This document shows, in pieces, positions 26,108 to 34,218 of a DNA stretch of 64,000 nucleotides. Made by a program: the position numbers and the translations under genes. Under the pieces are notes generated by a model, which had not been told where the DNA came from, searched no databases, and worked only from the letters and a program-made list of their open reading frames with translations. The DNA comes from Pseudomonas sp. R37(2017) (lineage in GTDB: Bacteria > Pseudomonadota > Gammaproteobacteria > Pseudomonadales > Pseudomonadaceae): assembly GCF_002113375.1 (NCBI RefSeq), contig NZ_NEHO01000011.1, forward strand, positions 121,195 through 185,194, given 5' to 3'. The stretch's first letter is position 1, and each line of letters opens with the position of its first letter.

Positions 26108-26191
26108 TGTGGGAGCGAACCTGCTCGCGATGAGGCCGGCACATGCACATTGATGTCGCCGGTCGCTCCGTCATCGCGAGCAGGCTCGCCC
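26108..26191. repeat. REPIN inside the lyase/ABC operon
   Basis: TGTGGGAGCGAACCTGCTCG at the left and ATCGCGAGCAGGCTCGCC at the right form an inverted pair between the second hydrolase gene and the binding-protein gene. An intra-operon REPIN often sets differential mRNA stability, here protecting the importer message. Confidence 0.8.
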
Positions 26192-26218
26192 TCAGATGGG
26201 GTCGCGGTGCCTGCAGGG

Positions 26219-27043
26219 TTACTTGCCGGCGTTGATCGTCACATCCTTGATTGCACCGAGTTCCAGATCCCACTTCTTCAGAATCGCGCCATAGCTGCCG
26301 TCATCCACCATGCTCTGCAACGCGACCTTCACAGCCTCACTCAGCTCAGGCTTCTTCTTGCTCACGCCAAGCCCCGTGAACTGCACCGAGATCGGCTGGC
26401 CGACCGTCTTGTACATGTCCTTTTCCTGGGTCTTGAGGTACGACAGGGTTTCGCTGCCTTGCATTGCCGCATCTATGCGGCTCTGGCGCAGTTGCGCCCG
26501 AGCATCGGCCGAGCCTTCGGTGCCGATCACGTTGATCGCCGGTTTGCCGGCGGCCTCACAGTTGGCCTTGCTCCATTCGGCGATTTCAGCCGGGAAGGTT
26601 GTGCGGCGGCTGGTGCCGACTTTCTTGCCGCACAGGTCGATGATCTCGTTGGTCGCAGTGTTTTTCTGCAAGGTGTAGAACTGCGGACCACTGGTGAAGT
26701 AGTCGACGAAGGTCACGCTGGCCTGGCGCTCGGCGGTGTCGGTCATGCCCGACAGGACCATGTCCACGCGGTCGGTGGTCAGGGCGTTGATCATTTGCTC
26801 GAAGCCGGTTTCCTGCCATTTGATCTTCACCCCGAGGCGCTCGGCCAGGGCGTTGCCCAGGTCGTAGTCCAGGCCGGTGAGTTTGTTGGTGGCCGGGTCC
26901 TTGAAATCCATCGGTGGATAGTTGGGCATGATCGCGACGACGATCTCGCCCTTTTCCTTGATGCTGGCCGGCAAATCCGCGGCCACCGCGAAACCGCAAG
27001 ACATGAGGGAGGTGAGTACTGCTGGTATGACGAAGTTCTTCAT
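26219..27043 (-). CDS. Amino-acid-type ABC importer, periplasmic binding protein
   Basis: A 274-residue family-3 solute-binding protein. The Sec signal MKNFVIPAVLTSLMSCGFA is cleaved near AVAA. EIVVAIMPNYPPMDFKDP and LTGLDYDLGNALAERLGVKI are the usual ligand-binding fold marks, and DMVLSGMTDTAERQ follows. The closest functional class is uptake of amino acids or opine-like compounds. It is followed by two hydrolase genes and preceded by the ATPase gene 39 bp away. Confidence 0.9.
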   Translation of the reverse strand: MKNFVIPAVLTSLMSCGFAVAADLPASIKEKGEIVVAIMPNYPPMDFKDPATNKLTGLDYDLGNALAERLGVKIKWQETGFEQMINALTTDRVDMVLSGMTDTAERQASVTFVDYFTSGPQFYTLQKNTATNEIIDLCGKKVGTSRRTTFPAEIAEWSKANCEAAGKPAINVIGTEGSADARAQLRQSRIDAAMQGSETLSYLKTQEKDMYKTVGQPISVQFTGLGVSKKKPELSEAVKVALQSMVDDGSYGAILKKWDLELGAIKDVTINAGK

Positions 27044-27082
27044 GGACGCTCTCTTATGAGTATTGTGGAGGCCAAAGGGGCC

Positions 27083-27847
27083 TCAGGTTCGAACGGCAGA
27101 AATGAAGCTTTGGGTGCGCGGGTTTTGTGGACTTATCAGTATTTCTTCGGGGCTTCCAGCCTCCACGATCTGCCCGCCGTCCATGAACACCATGCGGTTG
27201 GAAACCTCCCGGGCGAAGCCCAGTTCATGGGTGACGACGATCATGGTCATGCCGGTCTGCGCCAGATCGCGCATCACCGACAGCACCTCACCGACCAGTT
27301 CCGGGTCGAGTGCCGAAGTGGGTTCATCGAACAGCATCAGCTTCGGTCGCATGGCCAGGGCCCGGGCAATCGCCACCCGTTGTTGCTGACCGCCCGACAG
27401 TTCGATCGGGTAGCTGTTGCGTTTGTCGGCCAGGCCGACCCGGGCCAGCAGTTCCAGGGCTTCTTCTTGCGCTTCCTTGGGCGAGCGCTTGAGCACCTGG
27501 CACGGGCCTTCGATGATGTTTTGCAGCACAGTCATGTGCGGAAACAGGTTGAAACGCTGAAACACCATGCCGGTGGCCAGGCGCTGGCGGGCGATCTGCG
27601 TCTCGGTGAGTTCGTGCAGCTTGTGCCCGACGACGCGGTAGCCGACCAGCTCGCCATCGACCCAAAGGCCGCCCTTGTCGATTTTTTCCAGCTGATTGAC
27701 GCAACGCAGCAGGGTGCTCTTGCCCGAGCCGGACGGGCCGATGATGCACAGCACTTCGCCTTGCTCGACCTCGATGTTGATGTCCTTGAGCGCGTGGTAA
27801 TGGTCGTAGTATTTGTTCAGGGCCACAGCCTTGACGATGCTTCTCAT
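27083..27847 (-). CDS. Amino-acid-type ABC importer, ATP-binding subunit
   Basis: A 254-residue HisP/GlnQ-class ATPase. Walker A is GPSGSGKST, the signature LSGGQQQRVAIARAL, Walker B LMLFDEPTSALDP and the switch VVTHELGFAREV. AGGAG lies 8 bases before the ATG at 27847 (MRSIVKAV). The open frame extends far upstream inside the permease gene, but only this start gives a family-length protein. It pairs with the single permease at 27868-28746. Confidence 0.93.
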   Translation of the reverse strand: MRSIVKAVALNKYYDHYHALKDINIEVEQGEVLCIIGPSGSGKSTLLRCVNQLEKIDKGGLWVDGELVGYRVVGHKLHELTETQIARQRLATGMVFQRFNLFPHMTVLQNIIEGPCQVLKRSPKEAQEEALELLARVGLADKRNSYPIELSGGQQQRVAIARALAMRPKLMLFDEPTSALDPELVGEVLSVMRDLAQTGMTMIVVTHELGFAREVSNRMVFMDGGQIVEAGSPEEILISPQNPRTQSFISAVRT

Positions 27848-27867
27848 GTTCGATTCTCCTGCGCGGC

Positions 27868-28746
27868 TTACGAGCGCTTGCCGGCGCCGCGAGCGAAGCG
27901 ACGCTCCAGGCGGCTTTGGCCAAAGGACAGCACGGTGACGGTGGCCAGGTACCAGATACCGGCGACGATCAGCAGCTCCATGACCCGGGCGTTGGCGTAG
28001 TAGATGTTCTGGGCGTTGTAGAGCAGTTCCGAGTACTGGATCACACTCGCCAGCGAGGTCATTTTCACCATGCCGATGAACTCGTTGCCGACCGGTGGAA
28101 TGATTATCCGCATGGCCTGGGGCAGGATGATCCGGCGCAGCGCTTGCAGACGCGGCATGCCGATCGACTTGGCCGCTTCGTATTGGCCGGTGTCCACCGA
28201 CAGCAGGCCGGCACGCACCACTTCGGCGGTGTAGGCGCCCTGGTTGATGCTCAAGCCAAGCAGGGCGGCCACGAATGGCGTCATCAGGCTCACGGTGTCG
28301 AGTTCGAACAGTCCGGGAATGCCGATGGTGGGGAAGATAAGCGCCAGGTTGAACCACAACAGCAGTTGCAGAATCAGCGGCGTACCGCGAAACAGCCAGG
28401 TGTAGGTCAGCGCCACGTAGCGCAGGATCGGATTGGCCGACATGCGCATGATCGCGGTGATCACCCCGAACACGATGCCCAGCACCATGGCCAGTACCGC
28501 CATGACGATGGTGTTGAACAGGCCCCACATGATCGCTTCCGAGGTGAGGAACTGGCCGATGTAAGACCATTCGATCTTGCCTGCGGCGAAGGCCCGCACC
28601 AGGCCGATGATCGCGATGACGATCACGCTGGCGAAGAAAATCCGCCCGTAGTAGCGCCGTGGCACATGCTCGTACTGGGTGATGTCGAACTGGTTCTCCG
28701 CCAGTTTACGCTCCGCCTGGAGTCGTTCTGCCTGAGTCTGGCTCAT
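27868..28746 (-). CDS. Amino-acid-type ABC importer, single permease
   Basis: A 292-residue HisM/GlnP-type permease with a longer N-terminal cytoplasmic tail than usual (about 35 polar residues before the first membrane segment). The EAA loop is EAAKSIGMPRLQALRRIILP. TYTWLFRGTPLILQLLL is the characteristic RGTP segment. Only one permease is encoded here, so the importer should use a homodimer. It lies 20 bp upstream of the ATPase gene. A REPIN separates it from the lyase gene. Confidence 0.92.
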   Translation of the reverse strand: MSQTQAERLQAERKLAENQFDITQYEHVPRRYYGRIFFASVIVIAIIGLVRAFAAGKIEWSYIGQFLTSEAIMWGLFNTIVMAVLAMVLGIVFGVITAIMRMSANPILRYVALTYTWLFRGTPLILQLLLWFNLALIFPTIGIPGLFELDTVSLMTPFVAALLGLSINQGAYTAEVVRAGLLSVDTGQYEAAKSIGMPRLQALRRIILPQAMRIIIPPVGNEFIGMVKMTSLASVIQYSELLYNAQNIYYANARVMELLIVAGIWYLATVTVLSFGQSRLERRFARGAGKRS

Positions 28747-28790
28747 GGTGTTTCTCCGTACACATTATTCGGGTCAAACACACCGCCCCC

Positions 28791-28890
28791 TGTAGGAGCG
28801 AGCACACTCGCGATGGTCGTCAACGATGACGCTGGAACCCTGACACCCAACGGCGCTCTCGAGTCCATCGCGAGCATGCTCGCTCCTACA
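28791..28890. repeat. REPIN between lyase and permease genes
   Basis: TGTAGGAGCGAGCACACTCG and its inverse CGCGAGCATGCTCGCTCCTA flank a core with the recurrent GTCGTCAACGATGACGC motif. It lies inside the presumed lyase-ABC transcription unit. Confidence 0.9.
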
Positions 28891-28910
28891 GGATCGGAAG
28901 TTGCGTTGCT

Positions 28911-30338
28911 TCAGAGGCGGAACCCCTGATAGTCCTCGGTCCATCGCTGCTGGGCGGCGAGGGCGGTTTTCAGTCGGCCGATCTGCTCGCGCACTTGCTG
29001 CGGCGCGGTTCCGCCCCAGCCATTGCGGGCGGCGATGGCGGCTTCCAGCGTCAGGCTGTCGCGCACATCGTCGGTCAGGCGCGGGTCGATCTCGGCCAGC
29101 AATGCCGGCGAGGCTTCCCATAACTCGATCCCGTGTTTTTCGCAGGCCTGCACCAGCGCACCGGTGATTTCATGAGCTTCCTTGAACGGCACGCCGCGCA
29201 CTGCCAGCCAGTCGGCCACTTCGGTAGCAAGGGTGAAACCCAAGGGCGCCTGACGCCGCAGTTCCTCTACGTTGACGGTCATGGTTGCGACCATCCCGGC
29301 CATCGCCGGCAACACCAGCAGCAGGGTGTCAACGCTGTCGAGCACGCCGTTCTTGTCTTCGCTCAGATCGCGGTTGTACGACAGCGGCAGGGATTTGAGC
29401 GTCGACAGCAGACCGGTCAGGTTGCCGATCAGCCGCCCGGCCTTGCCTCGTGCCAGTTCGGCGATGTCGGGGTTTTTCTTCTGCGGCATGATCGAACTTC
29501 CGGTGGCGTAGGCGTCATCCAGGTCGACCCAGCGGAACTGGCGCGACGACCACAGGCAGAACTCTTCGGCCAGGCGCGAGATGTTGATCCCGAGCATGCT
29601 GGCGATGAACAGAAATTCGGCGACGTGATCGCGGCTGGCCACGGCGTCGATGGAGTTCTCGCAGACCCCGGCGTAGCCCATTTCCCTGGCCGATTGTTGC
29701 GGCTGGCGAGCGATCGCAGAGCCGGCCATCGCCGCCGCACCGAGTGGCGACAGCGAAGTGCGGGCATCCCAGTCCACCAGTCGCTGCACATCACGCAGCA
29801 TCGATTGCGCATGAGCCAGCAAGTGATGGGCAAAAACGATCGGTTGCGCCTGCTGCAAGTGGGTGAAGCCCGGGCAAATGCTTTCGACGTGCTGTTCGGC
29901 CTGGTCCACCAGCGCCTGTTGCAGGGCCAGTACTTCCACCGCCAGGGTACGAACGTGATCACGCAGGAACAGGCGCAGGTCGTTGGCAGTCTGGTCGTTG
30001 CGTGAACGACCGGCGCGCAGTTTGCCGCCCAGTGCCCCGAGGCGCTCGGTCAGCAGGCGTTCGATGAAAGTGTGAACGTCTTCGTCATCCAGGGTCGGGG
30101 CAATGCGCCCGGCGCGGAAGTCGGCACCGATGCCGTTCAGGGCATCGATCATCGTGCGGGTTTCCTGCTCGTCCAGCAGGCCGGCACGTTGCAGCTCCCC
30201 GGCGTGGGCCCTGGAGCCTGCCAGATCGTACGGTGTCAGGCGGAAATAGCGCTCAGGGCAACGGGACAGGGCCGCCAGGGCTGCCGAAGGGCCGCTTTTG
30301 AAACGAGCACCCCAAAGACGGTCGGTGGTTTGAGACAT
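28911..30338 (-). CDS. Argininosuccinate-lyase-like C-N lyase
   Basis: A 475-residue member of the aspartase/fumarase superfamily, argininosuccinate lyase (ASL) branch. The active-site loop GSSIMPQKKNPD, the SRNDQ segment (RAGRSRNDQTAND), the histidine region GFTHLQQAQPIVFAHH and YNRDLSEDKN are all present. It lies in a catabolic operon with its own importer rather than with arginine biosynthesis genes, and its N-terminal part (RLWGARFKSGPSAAL, TPYDLAGSRAHAGEL) differs from my recollection of housekeeping ArgH. The superfamily also contains lyases that release fumarate from N-substituted aspartates such as EDDS. I therefore infer a C-N lyase yielding fumarate plus an amine or amino acid. A divergent LysR gene lies 296 bp away. 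Confidence 0.8.
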   Translation of the reverse strand: MSQTTDRLWGARFKSGPSAALAALSRCPERYFRLTPYDLAGSRAHAGELQRAGLLDEQETRTMIDALNGIGADFRAGRIAPTLDDEDVHTFIERLLTERLGALGGKLRAGRSRNDQTANDLRLFLRDHVRTLAVEVLALQQALVDQAEQHVESICPGFTHLQQAQPIVFAHHLLAHAQSMLRDVQRLVDWDARTSLSPLGAAAMAGSAIARQPQQSAREMGYAGVCENSIDAVASRDHVAEFLFIASMLGINISRLAEEFCLWSSRQFRWVDLDDAYATGSSIMPQKKNPDIAELARGKAGRLIGNLTGLLSTLKSLPLSYNRDLSEDKNGVLDSVDTLLLVLPAMAGMVATMTVNVEELRRQAPLGFTLATEVADWLAVRGVPFKEAHEITGALVQACEKHGIELWEASPALLAEIDPRLTDDVRDSLTLEAAIAARNGWGGTAPQQVREQIGRLKTALAAQQRWTEDYQGFRL

Positions 30339-30634
30339 TGTTGTTTTCCTCGTCGGTAATGCGAACTGAAATCGGTGTGCAGGGCCTCGAACATCACGCT
30401 GAACAATCAGCGGACGGCATCAGGCAAAGCAGTTTTCAAGAGGGCAGTTGCAAAGAAACATGAGCTGATCGAAGTGTCAGCTTTTAATGTTTGGCGATCA
30501 GTGAGTTGGCACTGATATTCGGGATTTTTTGGCGGTTGCCAAGGCCTGTTTTCTGTGGTCATTATTATTAGCCGGCGATGTTTTTGTTGTTGGACACAGA
30601 TTGTTGAACATTGCGCCAGAGGTAAATCAGCATT

Positions 30635-31600
30635 ATGGAAACCCCACTTTCCAATTCCGGAAACCCACCGATCAAAACCGCTCAGCGGGCACCTTTGGCC
30701 CTCAGTGGACTGGATTTCAAACTACTCAAGGTATTCAAGGCCGTGGTCGAAGCCGGCGGCTTCAGCGCCGCGCAAAACGAACTGAATGTGGGCTTGGCCG
30801 CCATCAGCAAGCAGATCTCCGACCTGGAAATCCGCATCGGCATGCGCCTGTGCACCCGGGGTCGCGAAGGGTTTCACCTGACCGAAGAAGGGCGTCTGGT
30901 GTATCAGGCGTCGATTGATCTTTTTGCCTCGGTCGACAACTTTCGGGATCGGCTTAGTTCGGCGCAGAACGAACTTATTGGTGATCTCGGAGTGGGGGTC
31001 ATTGATAATACAATCAGCGACGTTAATTCACCGTTAGTTGCGGCGATTAAAAGGATAAATGAAGAGTATCCGAAGGTGAGATTTCAGCTGCAGACGGCCC
31101 AGTTGGATGAGGTGGAAAGAGGTGTTGTAGAGGGTCGGTTAGTTGCCGGAATAGTACCGGTTTATCAAAAACGCGAGGAGTTCGACTATTTCGCATTATA
31201 TGAAGAACGCTCGGAAGCTTACTGCGCCCTCGGCCATCCACTGTTCGACATGCCGCAGGAGCAGATGGGCGGCAACGTGTTGCAGGACTACGAGTGCATT
31301 AACCACCGCTACGCGATCCATCGCGATAAGCTCAACTTTGCCCGCTACGACAGTTTTTCCGCCTCGGCGACCCAAGTCGAAGCCGTCGCGCTGCTGATCA
31401 AGACCGGGCGCTTCGTGGGGTTTCTACCGCAGCATTATGCCGACACGCTGGTGGCCGCCGGGCAGTTTCGCGCGGTACGCCCGGACCTGATCAATTTCGT
31501 CACGCCGTTCAGCCTGATCCTGCGCCACAACACGGTGCGCAGCCCCTTGGTGAAGGCCTTTGCCCAGGCACTGGGCGTGGATTTGAAAGTCTCGGTTTGA
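30635..31600 (+). CDS. LysR-family regulator divergent from the lyase operon
   Basis: A 321-residue LysR-type regulator. The winged helix begins at LSGLDFKLLKVFKAVVEAGG, with SAAQNELNVGLAAISKQISD as helix-turn-helix. The co-inducer-binding domain runs from about residue 110. It has a roughly 20-residue N-terminal extension before the helix-turn-helix. The gene diverges from the lyase operon across 296 bp, the usual arrangement for a LysR activator of the neighbouring catabolic genes. Bases about 30960-31200 are clearly more AT-rich than the flanking parts of the same gene. Confidence 0.88.
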   Translation: METPLSNSGNPPIKTAQRAPLALSGLDFKLLKVFKAVVEAGGFSAAQNELNVGLAAISKQISDLEIRIGMRLCTRGREGFHLTEEGRLVYQASIDLFASVDNFRDRLSSAQNELIGDLGVGVIDNTISDVNSPLVAAIKRINEEYPKVRFQLQTAQLDEVERGVVEGRLVAGIVPVYQKREEFDYFALYEERSEAYCALGHPLFDMPQEQMGGNVLQDYECINHRYAIHRDKLNFARYDSFSASATQVEAVALLIKTGRFVGFLPQHYADTLVAAGQFRAVRPDLINFVTPFSLILRHNTVRSPLVKAFAQALGVDLKVSV

Positions 31601-31727
31601 TTGTTCACCGCGTTGAACACTAACTGCTGCTTGATCAAGGGTGAGCGCATCATTGTTTCTTGATCGTTGACTGAAGGAAGGGATCTGCATATACAGTCCA
31701 TTCTTTCTATTGTTGGTTCGAAAACTT

Positions 31728-31886
31728 ATGAGCGAAGAACGAGATATTCCCGAGCCCGAGCACGACCACCTGCTCGATCACGAATTCCATGATGAGCAAC
31801 CATGGGGCGAAGAGGACGCTCAAGCAATTTTTGACGAAGAAGAGGATGACGTTGATTTTCTTGATCAGATAGATCAAGAGGACTGA
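31728..31886 (+). CDS. Possible small, highly acidic protein
   Basis: An open frame of 52 residues starting MSEERDIPEPEHD. More than a third of the residues are Asp or Glu, with clusters such as WGEEDAQAIFDEEEDDVDF. It has no signal peptide or cysteine. There is no convincing ribosome site before the ATG, which lowers confidence. It lies in the 360-bp space between the LysR gene and mexT; the rest of that space shows nothing recognisable. Confidence 0.35.
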   Translation: MSEERDIPEPEHDHLLDHEFHDEQPWGEEDAQAIFDEEEDDVDFLDQIDQED

Positions 31887-31960
31887 CACGGCGGTATTTA
31901 ACGGCTTCACGACGCGCCACTCGCCTGAATGGCCCGTCTATCCGCAGTCATGGCGTTCCA

Positions 31961-32875
31961 TTACAGACTATCCGGATCCCCGAAGAACATCTGAATCCGC
32001 GACCGCAACCAGCGCTCTCCCGGATCATTGTCCTGCGATCCGCGCCAGGCCATGTGCAGTTCGAAGCTGCGCACCGGCAACGGTGGGTCTTCGGCCCGCA
32101 CGCCGCCCGCGGCGGTCAGCGCATCGGCGGTGTAGTCCGGCACGGTGGCGACGATGTCAGTACCGGCCAGCAAGGTGCTCAGGCCGTTGAACTGCGGCAC
32201 CGCGAGCACCACGTGACGCTTGCGTCCGAGCTTTTCCAGTTCTTCATCAATAAAGCCGCTGAGGTCGCCGGCGAACGACACCAGTGCATGGGGACGAGCG
32301 CAGTAGTCGTCCAGGCTCAATGGCCCCGGCACCGTGTCGGCGCGCAGCAGCTTGGGTTGGCTGCGGCGCAGTACCTTGCGTTTGGCATTGGCTGGCAGGT
32401 CGGTGGTGTAACTGACGCCGATGGAAATCTCACCGGATGCCAGCAACCCCGGCATCAGGATGTAGTTGACCCTGCGCACCACCAGCACGATCCCCGGCGA
32501 TTCGGCGCGCAGGCGCTTGAGCAGCATCGGCAACAATGCGAACTCGACGTCGTCCGAAAGGCCGATGCGGAATACGGCGGTACTTGTGGCAGGATCGAAC
32601 TCGGCCGCACGGCTGACCGCGGTGGAAATCGAATCCAGTGCCGGAGAGAGCAGGGCGAAGATCTCGATCGCACGGGCGGACGGCTCCATGCTGCGGCCGG
32701 TACGCACGAACAACGGATCATCGAACAACCCGCGCAGGCGCGAAAGCGCCGCACTGATGGCTGGCTGGCCGAGGAACAGTTTTTCCGCAGCACGGGTCAC
32801 GCTGCGTTCGTGCATCAATGTTTCGAAAACGATCAACAGGTTCAGGTCGACACGACGCAGGTCATTACGATTCAT
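31961..32875 (-). CDS. mexT: LysR-family activator MexT
   Basis: A 304-residue LysR activator of mexEF-oprN and mexS. MNRNDLRRVDLNLLIVFETL, the helix-turn-helix SVTRAAEKLFLGQPAISAAL, FDPATSTAVFRIGLSDDVEF and the ending MFFGDPDSL are almost identical to P. aeruginosa MexT as I remember it. The start at 32875 (AGGA ribosome site) gives the 304-residue active form. In P. aeruginosa, mexT lies directly beside mexE; here the target operon is 22 kb away. The gene diverges from mexS across 270 bp. Confidence 0.95.
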   Translation of the reverse strand: MNRNDLRRVDLNLLIVFETLMHERSVTRAAEKLFLGQPAISAALSRLRGLFDDPLFVRTGRSMEPSARAIEIFALLSPALDSISTAVSRAAEFDPATSTAVFRIGLSDDVEFALLPMLLKRLRAESPGIVLVVRRVNYILMPGLLASGEISIGVSYTTDLPANAKRKVLRRSQPKLLRADTVPGPLSLDDYCARPHALVSFAGDLSGFIDEELEKLGRKRHVVLAVPQFNGLSTLLAGTDIVATVPDYTADALTAAGGVRAEDPPLPVRSFELHMAWRGSQDNDPGERWLRSRIQMFFGDPDSL

Positions 32876-33050
32876 CTGGAGTCCTGGCAGAGTCAGCAAA
32901 CTTGACGTGGGCGGCCATATGAGAACAATGGCCAGCAGGAATATTACGGGGAAAGGCTGGTACTCTGCACCGGGTAATTCAGTTTTTCCTACATGGACTG
33001 CTTCGGTTTCTTACGACATTTGACGATGTTGCCGCCGCTGCGGAATCAAT

Positions 33051-33074
33051 GACAGGCATGTCGACTATTAATAG
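33051..33074. promoter_or_regulatory. Weak MexT-box-like site before mexS
   Basis: GACA-N5-GTCGAC-N4-AATAG keeps the block spacing of the MexT consensus (ATCA-N5-GTCGAT-N4-ACYAT), with the centre GTCGAC at 33060-33065 and mismatches in the outer blocks. It lies about 70 bp upstream of the mexS start. mexS is a known MexT target, so the location is right, but the match alone is weak. Confidence 0.4.
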
Positions 33075-33145
33075 CCACAGATAGTGTTGGGTTGAAAGCC
33101 CAGCTAGAGTTCAAGGCATTAGAGGTTCAATTGGCGAGGTTTGCG

Positions 33146-34168
33146 ATGTCCCGCACGATCCGTTTTCACAAGTTTGGTCCAGCCGAGGTGCTCAAATGCG
33201 AAGAGCATGCGGCGGCTCTGCCTGCGCCGGGCGAAGTGCAGGTGCGCGTCGAGGCGATAGGCATCAGTTGGTACGACACTCTGTGGCGTCAGAACCTGGC
33301 CCCGTCCCATGCCCGCCTGCCTTCGGGCCTTGGCCAGGAGATGGCGGGTATCGTCACCGCTGTCGGTGACGGCGTAGATGACCTGGCGGTCGGTGACAAG
33401 GTTGCCAGCTTTCCGGCCCAAAGCCCGAACGACTATCCGGTCTACGGCGAGCAGATCGTCCTGCCACGCTCGGCGGTCACCCGTTATCCGGATGTGCTCA
33501 GCCCGATTGAAGCGAGTGTGCACTACACGCCGCTGTTGATTGCCTATTTTGCTTATGCCGATCTGGCCCGGGTCAAGCCCGGGCAGTTTGCCCTGGTGAC
33601 CGACGCCAGCCATTGCGCCGGACCTTCGTTCGTACAACTGGGCAAGGCGCTGGGTGTTCGAGTGATCGCCGCGACCAAGAGCGCGGAGGAGCGTGAGTAC
33701 CTGTTGTCACTGGGTGCCGACAAAGTCATCGTCACCGAGGAAGAAGATCTGCTGATGCGGATCAACAAAATCACCGACAACCGTGGCGTGGATGTGGTGT
33801 TCGATGGTTTGGGCGGTCCACAGATGTCGTTGCTGGGCGATGTATTGGCGCCTCGCGGCAGCCTGGTGTTGTACGGGCTGCAGGGCGGTAACCAGACGCC
33901 ATTCCCGGCCTGCGCGGCGTTCCAGAAGAACATCCAGTTCTTCGTGCACTGCATCGGCAACTTCACGGGCAAGCCGGAACTGGGCATCACCCAGGACCAG
34001 GCCGCGCTGCAACGCGCCTTGCGCGACATCAACCAGCTGACCGCCGATCGCGTTCTGCTGCCCCTCAGAACTCGGGTCTTCCCGTTTGCCGAGTTTGTCG
34101 AGGCACACCGCTACATGGACGAATGCCCGTGTCACGAAAGGGTCGCGCTCCAGGTCGAACCCGCTTAG
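33146..34168 (+). CDS. mexS: MexS, quinone-oxidoreductase-like protein
   Basis: A 340-residue zinc-independent medium-chain dehydrogenase/quinone oxidoreductase. MSRTIRFHKFGPAEVLKCEE, the catalytic-domain SGLGQEMAGIVTAVGDGVDD, ASHCAGPSFVQLGKALGVRV and YGLQGGNQTPFPACAAFQKN match my recollection of P. aeruginosa MexS (PA2491). Loss of MexS there switches on MexT and hence MexEF-OprN, apparently by electrophile or redox stress. GCGAGG at 33134-33139 serves the ATG at 33146; an earlier in-frame start at 33092 would add 18 residues. The frame is intact, so the pump is probably inducible rather than constitutively on. Confidence 0.94.
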   Translation: MSRTIRFHKFGPAEVLKCEEHAAALPAPGEVQVRVEAIGISWYDTLWRQNLAPSHARLPSGLGQEMAGIVTAVGDGVDDLAVGDKVASFPAQSPNDYPVYGEQIVLPRSAVTRYPDVLSPIEASVHYTPLLIAYFAYADLARVKPGQFALVTDASHCAGPSFVQLGKALGVRVIAATKSAEEREYLLSLGADKVIVTEEEDLLMRINKITDNRGVDVVFDGLGGPQMSLLGDVLAPRGSLVLYGLQGGNQTPFPACAAFQKNIQFFVHCIGNFTGKPELGITQDQAALQRALRDINQLTADRVLLPLRTRVFPFAEFVEAHRYMDECPCHERVALQVEPA

Positions 34169-34186
34169 CGCCAATCCAGAAGTCCA

Positions 34187-34218
34187 CCCAGGAATCCGTG
34201 CTCGCACGGATTTCTGGG
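34187..34218 (+). terminator. Terminator after mexS
   Basis: CCCAGGAATCCGTG (34187-34200) pairs with CACGGATTTCTGGG (34205-34218) through a CTCG loop, with one G-T pair in a 14-bp stem, followed by TTTC. It lies 19 bp after the mexS stop codon. Confidence 0.75.

Noticed and set aside
26057..28000. Long plus-strand frame opposite the ABC genes
   Set aside because: It runs antisense across three recognisable ABC genes and a REPIN, so it is not a gene.
28911..30338. Housekeeping argH of arginine synthesis
   Set aside because: The gene sits in a catabolic ABC operon with its own LysR; arginine biosynthesis genes are absent. The alternative is not fully excluded without checking for another argH.
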